From the NCBI GenBank assembly GCA_030765055.1, contig CM060950.1:465168995-465232994 (forward strand): a stretch of DNA of 64,000 nucleotides. Direction: 5' to 3'. The DNA is from Mantis religiosa. Lineage: Eukaryota; Arthropoda; Insecta; Mantodea; Mantidae. The notes beneath the pieces are model-generated. The model had not been told where the DNA came from. It did not search any database and saw only the letters and a list, made by a program, of their open reading frames with translations. Shown in pieces: positions 44,876 through 56,850 of the stretch (the stretch's first letter is position 1; every line of letters begins with the position of its first letter). A program made the position numbers and the translations under genes.

Positions 44876-46294
44876 CCGCTTCCCCGATGGCCATTTAAAC
44901 CCTTCAGGAGCCGGAAACGAATACCCAATAAACACAACAGGACATTTAAATTGTTAAATGCTGTAAAAATGCATCATAATTACAATTCCGTATCTTCCAT
45001 ATTTATTAAGTTATTTAAACGAAACAAAAACTCATTTAAAACTCATTAAAGACAGTATAAATCTACAGTAACAATAGAGACTACATTAATAAATCGTTGA
45101 AATTTCACTACTTTGTTTCCCTGAAGCAAAAGCCATTCTTTGCGCCGAACACGCCTAACATTTGAATCATTTTGTTTTGTGTGTATACGAGCCAATGTAT
45201 GTATGTAAAGCTAAGCAAGCGACTTCTCCTGTTCAAGTTTAGTTTATTTATGCTATACCAAGCGATAATCATACGAGTATATGTTGCGTTACACTGGAAA
45301 GAAAACTCCCTGTCAGCATCTGTTATTAGTGTTTCTCAACCAAGTTTTCTGGTAGCCTTATGCAGCTGTTTTGGCTCAGTATTTTAGTTATTTATACTCT
45401 GTCTGTGTTCAGAGTGATTTCTTGTAGCTATCAAGAGCTAAATGAATGGCACATTTGAAATTGTTAAATTTCAATGTTAACCATGGCTTATCCCCGTAAT
45501 GTAGCAAATAAATTAGCTTGGGTATGATGTGTACAGGCTTCTGATATTACTGTAGAAAATCTGGAAGATTTGTTGTACGATTATGAAGGAGATCTTTAGG
45601 ACATACGTAACAGTGACGTGTGCTGGTCTACAGATGGCATGTTAGCTACTCCATTGTTTGGGGGAAGTGGCGGGTCAAATATGGGTGATGTGGATCAGCT
45701 ATTTCTAGCTATCCCTCTTTACGGAAAACAGTCAGTTAATTGGTAAAAAAAGTATTTTTATACAACTATGCACAGTTGTTTAGTAATTTTCAGAGCTGTA
45801 AATTCATGCAAGACATTAATCTACCTGTACTTGCGCGTATAAAGAGCTTGTAGCCTAATTGAGTATTATAATACTCAGAGGTCTCTTTATACTGGGGGTT
45901 AAGAAATCCACCACATCACCCCTCATACTTGAGAGAAAACACTTTCTTAAAAGGATACCACCCACAACCAAAAAAAGTTGTAACCATTTCGAAAATGTGT
46001 AGTGTGTTGCGAAAAATAAGTTCGCAAAGAAACCAGTATTATTTGGTGTGAATCTGCAGATGTGCCCTTGGGTGTTTATCCAGGTTTGGAGGTGTACAAC
46101 TCAAAAAGAAACCTTTAAGGGTACGTTTACATTCCTTATAGAACTAATTTAAATTTATTGTAAAATAGCAAGATTAAAATAATTGGTGTTAAATGAGCAT
46201 TAAATGCATGTATGCGCAGGATGTCTATACAAGTCCATATCGGTTTGGGGCATTTTAACTTGGACATCATATGACGTCCATATCGGTGAAAGGG
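44876..46294. mobile_element. short piggyBac-like element (non-autonomous, 1.4 kb)
   Basis: TTAA at 44872-44875 and 46295-46298. Ends CCGCTTCCCCGATGG and, inverted, CCCTTTCACCGATATGG share TTCNCCGAT. The direct sub-terminal motif GTCCATATCGG occurs at about 46232 and 46277. A short acidic stretch near 45555-45600 (ENLEDLLYDYEGDL) resembles a transposase N-terminus. No catalytic core. Confidence 0.65.
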
Positions 46295-46299
46295 TTAAA

Positions 46300-46890
46300 C
46301 ATATGACATCCTTACATACTGCTGACTTCTGATAATGACTGTTTAAAGCATTAGATAGATGCAACCACAAAGGCTCAAATGGTAACTCAGATTACCTGAC
46401 CTCCAGGTGCTACCTGCATTCCTCCTAGAACCATACATTAGCTGCACCAATGGCTTTTATAAGCTAAGCCTACAACACCATTGTGTAACACTTAAAGTAA
46501 TAATAATATGGAAAATTATACTCTTGGAAATGCTGCTACTCTAAGTTACATAAGCTTCTATACAGCACTGAAATAATATGCAGCGGTGTAATGGGAAGCT
46601 ATACATAAATATGGTATTAATAGACACACAATTCCATTACTTTGGAAGCAATCACCATTTTCCTTCTAGTTAAATGACACAGAAATCTGCAGTAAATTGT
46701 TCTGCAAACTCTCAATAAAATGTAATAAAAAATATACAACAAACAACTTTGATTATAAAATTATTAAGGTTTCTGCAAAATCTAGGCACCTAAGTTTAGG
46801 ATTTTAATTTGCTGCAGACTATTTATTATAGTGGAACATATATATCTAATCAAGTTAATAGAAATGTTTGCAACATTCTAACAATATTCC
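46300..46890. other. no assignable feature
   Basis: AT-rich. If the exon at 46894-46977 is a terminal exon, this would be its 3' UTR and flank on the minus strand. Confidence 0.3.
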
Positions 46891-46893
46891 TGT

Positions 46894-46977
46894 TTAGTAG
46901 ACTTGCATGGAATTTTCAAACAAGTTTGCAAGATCTTCTTCAGACTGTTCCCTTGGTGCCAACTTGGTAATACGGTG
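46894..46977 (-). CDS. candidate C-terminal exon of an unrecognised gene
   Basis: On the minus strand a strong acceptor (TTTTTTTTGCAG) precedes 28 codons ending in TAA: HRITKLAPREQSEEDL, then ANLFENSMQVY and stop. The block is hydrophilic and then amphipathic, with ordinary codon use and no repeat nearby, unlike the transposon frames. I do not recognise the protein. Upstream exons would lie at higher coordinates and may be outside the window. Chance remains possible. Confidence 0.4.
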   Translation of the reverse strand, partial: HRITKLAPREQSEEDLANLFENSMQVY

Positions 46978-46979
46978 CT

Positions 46980-47340
46980 GCAAAAAAAACATTTGAGATA
47001 TTTAATGTTATATGTAGAATATGAGTTCATATTTATACACAGAGCTGTTTAAGTACCACACCAACTAAAAAAATTTTGAAACATGTGCCTGTTTATGCTG
47101 GAAACCCAAAAATTATATTAACTACTTCTGTTTTAACTTATTACACTGCTGTTTGGGAAAATTGCACCATCAAGAAGGAATTATCTGAATAACTGCAAAC
47201 TTGGAAGTGCAGAAGAGTGTGCAAGCAATAAGTGATAAGGTTTGCAGAGAGATGGGGTATACGTAGGCCAAGCAGAGCCCTCATGTGTTAGTCCGCTGTT
47301 AGTGTTGCATCCAGTGCAGTCAGTGCAGAGCTGTCAAACA
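46980..47340. other. no assignable feature
   Basis: Sequence between the exon candidate and the Tc1-like relic. It may include the transposon's left end, but no inverted terminal repeat was recognised. Confidence 0.3.
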
Positions 47341-47344
47341 AGGT

Positions 47345-48385
47345 GGAAACAAAGTGAACACCAGTATACCTTGTCGACATCATAAGGAGTCATATCGGCA
47401 TGTGACCGAGTTTGAACGGGGCAGAATGATCACTCTCTGGGAAGCAGGTTTGTCATACTGTGACATTTCGGCTCATACAGGGCATGCTGCTACAACAGTA
47501 ATGCGTGTGTGGAAGCAGCGGATAGATGAGGGTCGTACGCAGCGAAGATCGGGAACTGACCAGGAAAAATGACCTCAGCTTGGGATAACCGTCATCTTGT
47601 CTGTATGGACATAACAGAGTGTACAGCTTCATCTACAGTGTTGGCTTGATGCTGGAGCACTGCAACAGGTGTGAACTTGTCTGCATCATCGGTTTGTTGG
47701 TGTCTGCTGCAGGCTGGACTGGTTGCACACATGCCATTATGTCAGCTTCCATTGTTCAGAAACCACAAACTCCTCCGACTGCCTGGGCACGTGAACACCA
47801 TCACTGGGCTGCTGTGGCAAAATGTAGTCTTTTCGGACAAGTCCCACTTTAACGTGTCCTACAGTGATGCCACATACGTGTCTGATGGTACCATGGTGAG
47901 CGCTACCTGGAGGTTAAGGGGCATAGCGGACAAACACCAGGTGTGATGGTTTGGGGCACCACTGGTTACAACAACTGATCTCGCCTCCTACGAATTGAGG
48001 GCACTTTGAACAGCAACCATTACCTAACGGTGGCTGTAGAGCCTGAGGTACTCCCCCTACTTTAGGCATCTCCTTAGACCATATTTCAACAGGACAGTGC
48101 CGGCCACATATTGCAAGGAATGTACAAGTCTTCTTCGAAGAACATCGGGTACCATTGCTTCCCTGGTCTGCACGTTTGCCTGACATGTCGGGGATATGGT
48201 TGGTCGACACCTGGTGCATCATAGTCCTCCAATAACTAGTGTCATGGAGTTGTGTGCTTGAATACAAACTGAGTGGAAGGAAATCCCTCAAGAACATATT
48301 CAGAAAATGATGCAATGCCACGGCGTATAGCAGCTCTAATTGCAGCGCATGGAGGCCACAGAAAATACTAAATATTAGAACACAA
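47345..48385 (+). pseudogene. Tc1-like transposase relic
   Basis: The + strand starts with TEFERGRMITLWEAGLSYCD and ISAHTGHAATTVMRVWKQ, the paired helix-turn-helix region of Tc1-like transposases. Later blocks in shifting frames give WAREHHHWAAV, VFSDKSHFNV (first Asp), VMVWGTTG and FQQDSAGHILQG (family QQDNAxxH). The final acidic motif region (LPDMSGIW, family SPDLNPIE) has lost its Glu. Many stops. Total length fits one Tc1 gene. Confidence 0.8.
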
Positions 48386-48389
48386 AGGT

Positions 48390-49000
48390 CATGTACAGAT
48401 TTAAAAAGTTAATCATTTGCTACTTGTCATGTACCTAACCTGTGGTATTAAATTCATGCTTTTCCTTCTTGGTGCTGCATTTTCCACAAACAATTGTGTA
48501 TTTTAAATGTTACCCCCATAAATTTGTTTACTATTTCATAGTACTCTTCAGCAGTTTTTCAACACGTACTTGCAACAGAAAAAATACAAATAAAAATAAA
48601 AAACAAAGGTAGTCCACCATCTAAATTCTGTGTTCAAACTGGTAGACCTCAGCTGTTTTATACTGTTGCCAATGTAGAAAGTGATTGATATTTACTAACC
48701 ATATGGAGGAATGCTTTAAATAAAAGAGGGGATGGGTATGTCATGATGGTTGTCATAGCAACGATTAGAAGGACCAATTAGAGTCAAGACATTTCTATGA
48801 CAATGTTACACGCTAAACCTTTGTTGTCAATATCCTAACATGCGTTTAGCATGACATGTGGGCGAGCAAGTAGTATATGCATGTCTTATCTTCTGCTAAC
48901 GCTGCAGTAAACACAACAGCTTGCTGCTTCTTGCTGTTTTGCTAATGCTGCAATAAACACAATGCCTTCATTATACAAATATAACTATTTGTAACAAAAA
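48390..49000. other. no assignable feature; short direct repeat
   Basis: A GCTAA(C/T)GCTGCA(G/A)TAAACAC repeat is present at about 48896 and 48941. Nothing else was recognised. Confidence 0.35.
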
Positions 49001-49004
49001 ACCT

Positions 49005-49520
49005 TCACTTATCTTAAGAAAATGTCAATTTTTCTTATTAGTTGAATTAGTTGAAATCGATTTCACGAACCCTTGCTCGCATCCTCAGTCAACATACTTT
49101 GTCGTCAAGGAAATTACTGTTACTATGTTTTTTCAGTATTAACAAAATCTGAAAACGAAACAAACTTAAGAACAGAATCAACTGCTGGTATTTCAAAATT
49201 CATACCCAATGTTTATTTTTTAAAATAAGTATCTTTTCCCAAACCATTAAATCTATTGGAACATTTAATTTAAACTTCAGGATTTATTACATGGTTAAAT
49301 GACCAAAAATGATCTGCTACGGCCGATTTATCAGTTTGTTTATACTTAATGTTACGAAAATGTTCTTTCATTCTGGTTTCCAAATTATGTTTTGTCTTAC
49401 CAATGTAAATCTGATCACAATCTAAACAATTAAACTGATCAATACCAGATTTTTTATTATTAAAATTCAACTAATAAGAAAAATTGACATCATTTTCTTA
49501 AAATAAGTGAAGTTTCTTGT
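49005..49520 (-). mobile_element. Penelope-like fragment flanked by inverted repeats
   Basis: The minus frame 49470-49270 encodes DQFNCLDCDQIYIGKTKHNL, ETRMKEHFRNIKY and KSAVADHFWSFNH, a GIY-YIG domain. Arms at 49005-49050 and 49465-49515 (containing TTTTTCTTATTAGTTGAATT and its complement) enclose it. A hammerhead-like block lies at 49061-49088 (minus). It ends near TTGCTTCACTGT at about 49550. Confidence 0.75.
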
Positions 49521-49555
49521 TACAAATAGTTATATTTGTATAATACTTATTGCTT

Positions 49556-49900
49556 CACTGTAACTAGCTTAATTTTCCCTGTGAATGTGGGACACCATAT
49601 ATAGGACAATGCTCTGCCAGCCCAGACTTCTCAGGTTGCATTAAACAAATGCTCCGTTCATGTTCGTATATTCTGGTAGCGATGGTCCTTCCGGTTTGCA
49701 AACTTTGATAGTGTTTTGTCTTTGTTTATATTTGTGTTATATCCAGTGATTCATTTGTGGTTATAACATTTAATAAATATCCTGATGATGGGAGAGATGC
49801 ACACTCCCAAAATGTCAATTTGTAATCGTCTTTTCACCTGGCTTGCTGCCCGAGAAGAAATTGAGCATATTCGTTGCCAGTAAAGCTTCAGGTCTTATTT
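49556..49900 (+). mobile_element. Penelope-like fragment, different subfamily
   Basis: Translation FPCECGTPYIGQCSASPDFS corresponds to a GIY-YIG start of the CxCGxxYIGQT type, followed by decayed sequence. It ends with CTGATGAT, a GGGAG/CTCCC stem and AAAAT (49782-49813), a hammerhead-like block with one core change. Confidence 0.55.
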
Positions 49901-49904
49901 TCTA

Positions 49905-50735
49905 GAACAGTTATATAAACATGCTGTCATGTTAAATCACAGGGAAAAAAAAATGATTTTCTCTGTTACGACTACACATTTGTTTTATTTAACAATAATG
50001 AGTTGCACAGAATTACCTATGTGCATACTTGCTGAAAAGCTATTGAAGAGAACTGTCTGAATATGTCAAAAAAATCTAGGTGTTCCATTTAAAATAAAGT
50101 TGCAATCACTTCTGGATATAAACCAAAAATAGCCAAAAATCTTGAATACTATTGTTGGGTTCCCTGAACATTGAGTTTCATATTAATCAGCCATATGCTT
50201 CAACAGTTATTCTGCCAGTGCAGAACGTTTAACTAACCCAGTATTATAAACAGCTTAATGAACGTACATTAGACACAGCCATGGTACCATCTCCACATGA
50301 CTCACTCAACTGGCAATGCATTTCAACAGGTGTCACACCACGAAAACAGAGAAAACGAATGATTACATGCTGTTCTTGCAATGAAAACGTTGCCATTTTA
50401 AGTATCAAAAACAGTCCTAACTCTCGTCACTGCCACTAGTTCTATGCACTGTACAGTGCTGCAATCTCTATCACACAATCACAAAGAGACCACATGTATT
50501 TAAAAAAAAACAGAAGTTCCTATCTGGTCCTAGTCCTGGGGGAAAAAAAAAAAGGTGTTATAACTTGAACACACCTTGTAGTACTGACAACATGACAAGC
50601 TAACAAAAACTAGACTACATGTAAAGAAGGCTATGAAAATAATTCTCAAGGAATGTGTACTTTTAAAATGATGTAAAAAAAATCATGAACACAACAATAA
50701 TAATTATTACAATAAAATATAATCATTTATCATAA
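49905..50735. other. no assignable feature
   Basis: AT-rich sequence with A runs near 50500 and 50545. No coding or repeat structure was recognised. Confidence 0.35.
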
Positions 50736-50737
50736 AC

Positions 50738-51320
50738 TTCACTTATCTTTTCAAGAAAATTGATGAATTTTCCACAGAATTCAAGAATTATAATAAAAAA
50801 TCTGGCTTTATCAATGTAATTGTTTAGATTGCAACCAGGTTCACCTTGCAAGACCAAACTTAATTTAGAAACCAGAATGAAGCAACATTTTGGAAATATT
50901 AGGTATAAACAGACCGATAAATTGGCTTGACATATAATTTTTGTTCATTTAACCATGAAATAAACCAGAAGTTAATTTATTAAAGCAATTAAATGATCTG
51001 ACAAATTTGATGGCTTTGGAAAATATATTTATTTAAAAAATTATAAATCATGTAATGAACTTTGAAATACTGCCACTCAATTCTGTCTTTAAGTTTGTTT
51101 CATTTTCAGAGTCTGATAAAGAAACTTATCTATACGTTAGCAACTGTAATGATAACAAAGATGATGCAAATAAGGATTTGCAAAACTAGTTTCTTAAATT
51201 CTGTGGAAAGTTCATCAATTTCCTTATGAAGATAAGTGAAGTTTGTGACATATTTTATTGTACTATTTGTCACTTCACTGCTGTCAGCTTTTTTAACTGA
51301 ATACAGAATAAACATGTACT
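50738..51320 (+). mobile_element. Penelope-like fragment flanked by inverted repeats
   Basis: Decayed GIY-YIG coding on plus (CLDCNQVHLARPNLI-type reading, then RYKQTDKLA, NHEINPEVNLL, and MNFEILPLNSVFK) parallels the 49-kb copy. Arms containing CTTCACTTATCTTTTCAAG (about 50740) and GAAGATAAGTGAAG (about 51227) are inverted, as are the adjacent TCCACAGAATT and AATTCTGTGGA blocks. Confidence 0.65.
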
Positions 51321-51379
51321 ATTAAAGAGGTAGTTCTGATGCCTTCAACTGTGTATTACGTAAGTTTAAGTTTCAAATC

Positions 51380-52080
51380 ACAAATCGGCCATGTAGTCAG
51401 ACAATAGTGGTGGTGATGATAATGTATTGTTCTTGCCTAGCAATGTATGTACAAAACAGAAAAAAGTAACTCTTGATTTAAAACTTTCCTGTCGACAACA
51501 GTCATAAAACTTTCCTTGGGCTACCAGCAAGGTGAATGGCAACGAACTAGCTGCCAAGCTTTCAAGAGCCAACATGGCTCCCCTCATCAGGGGGATGTGC
51601 AGAAAGGTGCAATTTGTCTCCTATAAATACTAAAAGCATAGAGATGGGCGGTGACAATTTCTAGCCAATGTGCGGGCTGGGGCCGGTGATTGGCATGGTC
51701 GGAACCGTCAATAGCTGGAGGGCATTACTGATTGGTCCGGGCTGGAAACGGACTCATGACAAAACTGTTCTGTTGTTGAAGATCCGTGGCAGTGAGATAG
51801 CTACACTTATGAAGCAAAGAGGTCCACATGCTATTCACTATATGGGCCATGGTCTAGAAGTCCTTGAGTAAACTGATGTTTCGCCAGGAACTGCTCCTAG
51901 CATCATCGGGGTGTTGATCCGTCCGCTGTAGAAGTCAGAAGTCAAATGACTCCTTCAACTTCTGACTTCCACAGCAGACGGATCGACCCCGATGATGCTA
52001 GGAGCAGTTCTTGGCAAAACATCGGTTCACTCAAGAACTTCTAAACCATGGCTCATAAGCCCGGAACACATTTATCTTTA
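51380..52080. repeat. PLE-type inverted repeat with paired hammerhead-like blocks
   Basis: Arms 51846-51955 and 51965-52075 are near-perfect reverse complements over about 110 bp (CTGCTCCTAGCATCATCGGG and its complement). Each arm contains the GATGAT, 7-bp stem, (G/A)AAAC block (51878-51907 minus, 51990-52020 plus). The upstream 51380-51840 is GC-richer and otherwise unassigned. Confidence 0.7.
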
Positions 52081-52084
52081 TGTG

Positions 52085-53190
52085 TTACTCAGCTACCAAA
52101 ATTCTCCTAATCACCTCCCCTTTTGCTAATGACTCCCCCACAATTAGCTTCTAATATGATGTTGCCACTTCATTTCTAAATTACTTAAATTTTCTGCTTC
52201 CCTAAACCGAGTGAGAATATAAATTTCTACGAAATACTCTCACATATTCCAAAAATTCCAAGCTAGCCTGCCATACCTAATCTGGCAACTTCGGACACGT
52301 TCACTCCTTGCTAGCCTAACTGACCATACTACTTCTATGAATTTGCCTGAGAACTAGCCCTCACTAATTACCTTACTTAATGTCACCTTACCCTCAGTCA
52401 AACTGTACTCATAATCTATTGCCAAACCTACAACCTCTTAACATTTAACACAAATGCATAAAATATTTATATTTAATTTTATTATAAGTATTAATTTATA
52501 AAATATATCCACAATTTCAGTATCAACTGTATAACTTTACATCATCCGGTTATTGATGAGTTTTACTCTATGTATAGGTGTGTGCCACTTTGCTTATCTT
52601 TTAACTACACACTCTACGGTTGCTGACAACTTTTACCTAGAGTTTTAATCTGAGTTTTTAAGATTTTTTATTTCTAAGGTATAGCCAGATTACCAATTTC
52701 CTAAGGCTAGGGCTCCAATGACAGTAATTTACTGCATTTATTAGCAGTTTTGTACTGCCTAAAAACAGAAGAACCTGGATGAGGTTGACATACAGTATTT
52801 TACTGAAGTATGAATGCCAGCAGCGGGTTCATGACCTTGCAGTAAGTTACTGCTCCTGCCCCGGCTTCACTGGCACAAGTTCACTGAGACATCTTGAACA
52901 TCATGTACTGTATACAAGGGTGAATCAACTGGAATTTTAAATAATTGGCTTGGGTAATGAAAGAAAATGGGCTTTGAAAAGATGTTTGATATCTGGAGTA
53001 GGGGTTTTGATGCATCACACATGGCACCACAGCCTCTTGCTTCAGTATGCCATGAGTGAGCAAGAGGTAAATATGTCCATTATTCAGCATACCATCATCA
53101 AATGGCAAAAACTGTTTGGCCAACTAATGATGAGATAATATCACCATCTATCAATATTCAATACTATTTTTAAACACTAGTTTTCTGTGT
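52085..53190. other. no assignable feature
   Basis: AT-rich. No coding, tRNA-like or repeat pattern was recognised. Confidence 0.35.
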
Positions 53191-53194
53191 ATAA

Positions 53195-53655
53195 ATGCAC
53201 GGGCGCTGCAGACCCTTAGCACTTGTGGTACCTCTGACGTTACTAGAGGAACCTTGGGCGGAACTGCCAAGCCACTCCCATAGGAGAGTTGTTCAAATTG
53301 GGTTGGACCTGAGGGGGCAGTGTGTTCCCAACACCTGCGGAAGATCAGGTACCTCTGGCCATGCCTCGGCCGCCTGGAGGGGGTAGAGGGTTGCCTCGTA
53401 AGTCCCGGGTACTAGCCTGCATAGCTAGTAGAAGGTGTGCTAGGTCACAAGGCTGCCCCACCGAGGTTTTCGGTAGTCTTCCCTACGGGGTTGACGCATA
53501 TAAGTGGTGTATCCACTTCCATCCCGTCCTTACATTGTTGTCGATGGGGGCGGCGGGGTTTAGGAAACCAGGTATTGCCCTAGGAAGGAGCCCCAGAGTT
53601 TTCCATCGCTCCCGGGTTGAAGGAGGCCATGGTCTTCAGACTTTTGGGTAGATCC
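53195..53655 (+). repeat. unclassified dispersed repeat X, copy 2 (longest)
   Basis: Homologous to the insertion in the gypsy integrase (18931-19338) and to 60724-61215. GC-rich relative to its surroundings. Open frames (for example 53322-53651) are short and not conserved between copies, so it appears non-coding. It ends before an A run at about 53665. Confidence 0.8.
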
Positions 53656-53814
53656 TCTGCGATAAAAAAATGTGTATAACTGCATTTAACTAATTTTGTG
53701 TTTCCTCATTAATTTCAGATGTGGAAGCATCATATTCTGACAATGACAAGAAACTCGTAATTAATATAATTTTAAGTCAAACTAGTATTCCATTGCTCCA
53801 TATATTGCTAGTAT

Positions 53815-54460
53815 TTATCTAGAATACGTTTCATTAGGATCTTCCTAACATCCTCAACTAATGTCGATTGTTGAATTTTGATTTGGTGAACTCCTTGGAG
53901 GTGATAGGGGCATCTCTCTCGGTATCTTGATGAACTTGGAAGTTCTGATTCTCTTCAAAGGTGGTGTCAAAGCTGAACATTCCAAAAATGGTATGCTACT
54001 GCTGATTTGTCTATTTCTGTGTTCTTGATGTTCTTAAAATGCTTTTTAAGACTAATGTTCAAATTCCTTTTTGTTTTGCCAATATAAAAATTGTCACAGT
54101 TGGAATGAGAATCACAATAGAGAACAAGAAGTCAATTTATTAAAAAGTGTTCAGCATTAACCACGTGGGAAAAGATATTCATAAAGAAACATGAATGAAA
54201 ACTCTTGAATTTGACACCACCTTTGAAGAGAACCCAAACTTGTTCATCAAGATACTAACAGACACACCCCTATTGCCTCCACAGAGTTCACCAAATCAAA
54301 TTTCAACAGTGACATCAGCTGAGGATGTTAGGAAGGTCCTAATGAAATGTGTTATAGGTAAACACTAACAATATATGGAGCATGGAGTACTAGTTCGACT
54401 TACAATTACATTAATTTTGTGCTTCGTTGTACCTCAGTCCTTACTCATTAAGAATAAACA
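53815..54460. mobile_element. Penelope-like inverted pair
   Basis: The minus half (53815-54110) and plus half (54120-54460) contain the same GIY-YIG 3' sequence facing outward from a centre at about 54115. Both carry ACACC(A/C)CCTTTGAAGAGAA-type coding and a hammerhead-like block (53828-53857 minus, 54319-54348 plus). The plus half ends near TTTTGTGCTTCGTTGT. Confidence 0.75.
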
Positions 54461-54571
54461 CATGAAGTTTGAGTACATTGTTGTATTATGTGTGATTGGA
54501 GGAATTTAGTAACAGCAACATCAAAATTAATTTAAAAAAAAAAAAAAAAACGGTATTAGTTAGATAGATTC

Positions 54572-54985
54572 GACATAAATTCAATGCCACGGCCAGGATT
54601 TGAACCACGGATCTTCTGGTTTCCATCCAGTCGCTCTAACCTATTGAGCTACCATGGCCAATGTGCTGTCCTGAAATTAAGTTCTCCATTTGACTTGCAT
54701 ATTTCCCCAGTAGACCACTAGAGGCTCTCGCATTCAAGATAACACTGTTTGTGGCAACTTACCATTGTAAGTACTTGAGTCCCAGGCTTCATCATTTAAC
54801 TCTTTATTATTTTAGTTAATTGATGGAAATTAATCATTTCTTCACACTAGCCGTATATAGGCTAAGGTTTTTGATAGATAGTCAACATGAAAAATTCAAT
54901 GCCACGGCCAGGATTTGAACCACGGATCTCCTGGTTTCCGTCCCGTTACTCTAACCCATTGAGCTACCATGACCAACTGGTTGCT
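54572..54985 (-). mobile_element. SINE 1, one full and one partial copy
   Basis: Minus-strand tRNA-like head (box B GGTTCAAATCC, box A TAGCTCAATGGGTT) near 54590-54660 with the body down to GTTAATTGATGGAAATTA on plus. A second head follows at 54890-54985. Confidence 0.85.
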
Positions 54986-54989
54986 ATTT

Positions 54990-55895
54990 TCTTTTCTTTT
55001 ACACTCCACTTAAAGTTGGCCATGTCTTAAATTTTGTTATTTTAATGATTTTCCTCATTTGAAATAATTATGCAGATTGAAATATAAGATTATAACAAAT
55101 AAGGAAACATGATAATCATATTAATTATGAAACATAAGTGGATGACAAACCTGTCAAGATATAATATTAAATTTTCTATTAACATCACAAAGTATTTATG
55201 TTTCTTATTGTTAACATCTTTCTCATTAGCTTGAAAATGTGAGCTTTAGTGCGCAAAGTCAAAAATTGTTTTATAGGTGATGCTTTTGAAGGAATTTGTG
55301 TTTTATTCTAATAACCTAGAAATTTAATGACTAGTCACATAAAATTCAGCAGCTAGCTGTCAGAAACTCTACATACAATGTCAATTTCCAACAGTTGGAA
55401 AGAGGTTGATAATGGAGGCGATGGCTTCTGAAACTAGTCCCTCAAAAATATAAAATGTGATGAAGTATTAAAAAAAAGCTACAAATAGTTTTTGAGATCA
55501 ATTTTGACGTCACTGTTACTAAATTCCTCCACACACATATAACTACAAATAGCTTTTTTTCTTTTAATTAACATTGTTGTATATTCCAATGGCTTCTATT
55601 TTTACATTACTGGCTTGAGGTGTTACCGAGAATTTGCTTAATTTTGTGTCATCTTGTTTCACACTGCTTACATTTTTCATACATTTAGAAAATTCTTTGT
55701 TTCCCTGAAAATTTAATTACATTATCTTCACATTATCAAATGTATTGGCTCATGTTTCTGGAATCTGCTATTATTGCAGTATCCATGAAAACAGGTCACC
55801 GAAAATATTTTCCTTTTGAGAAATATGTCTTACCTCAATTTTGTGTGAAGTGGTCTCATGTATGCAGCATGAGATCTTTGAGTATGTTAGTTTAC
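54990..55895. other. no assignable feature
   Basis: AT-rich, no pattern recognised. Confidence 0.35.
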
Positions 55896-55924
55896 AAGTT
55901 TATATGCAACATAAACTAATATGC

Positions 55925-56215
55925 CAGAGTCAATATAACTGGAAGTTATGCTGTGATCTACTGGAGAGAGAAGTTCCAGACATTGCCTTTGTATGCTGGA
56001 CCAATTAGCAGAGATCATTCTCAGTCTAAATATATCAGCATTGACAGTAAATGCTTCAGATGCAGCACAACCTTTTCCAAGAAGACTTTGACCTTGCCAT
56101 TGAAGATATCCGCCACAGTTGTGGACGAAACATCTAGAACTTCTATTTCCAGCAGATAACAGTATAAGAACTTGGAAATAACTTCCAGTTATCTGTATAT
56201 ACAATAGTTTTACAA
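55925..56215 (+). repeat. PLE-like terminal repeat with inverted ends
   Basis: ATAACTGGAAGTTAT at about 55938 and its relative GGAAATAACTTCCAGTTATC at about 56175 bracket the segment. A TTGAAGAT...CCAC/GTGG...GAAAC block at 56100-56130 resembles the hammerhead-like motif of the other PLE ends. No coding was recognised. Confidence 0.4.
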
Positions 56216-56389
56216 TTGTAAATATACTGCTTAGTTTCTTTAAGGTGAAATAAAAAGCACCTAGTTCTAGTTCTGTAATGCAGACATGATTTCACTTTCA
56301 ATAACAATTAAAATACAGCACTTACACATTATTTCTCAAAGTTGCTTTTTTATGCAAGTATTGCTGCATATGCCTTTTTTATTTATGTC

Positions 56390-56490
56390 CTCCAACGTTA
56401 AGTCATATCGGACATTGAATGAAATGGGTGAAATGATGCTTAGATGAACCCAGGGTCCATAGAGCTTAGAGTTACCCAACATTCATCTGC
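56390..56490 (-). mobile_element. SINE 2 tail fragment, minus strand
   Basis: CCTCCAACGTTAAGTCATAT, GGGTCCATAGAGCTTAGAGT and ACATTCATC in the order of the SINE 2 tail. No head. Confidence 0.75.
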
Positions 56491-56499
56491 ATATGCCTT

Positions 56500-56850
56500 A
56501 ATTAATGCATCAGAATATATATACATAGTATGGTAGATTTGGTATTTGACTTTTTAATTACTTTTTCTGTTATGACTTTCAATTGTTTATCAATTTCTTT
56601 AAGAATTTTACTTTATTTGCTGCTTTGGTAACCATGTTTTGTTGTGGATACATTACAGTTCTGACAGTTTCTAAACATTCATTTACTACTGCCAATACTG
56701 TACCTATACTATCATCATAGTGTCACAACTTGATTTTAACTTCTCAGTTCCATTGTTTATAGTTAATTCATTATTGTACAAGCTTTTCTAATTTCATTGA
56801 AATTCTTTTTAAACATATCCTTAATTTTATACAAATATAAAAATTTGTAA
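56500..56850. other. no assignable feature
   Basis: AT-rich, nothing recognised. Confidence 0.35.

Noticed and set aside
45172..45387. 71-codon hydrophobic frame in the short piggyBac-like element
   Set aside because: No family resemblance. Probably chance in AT-rich DNA.
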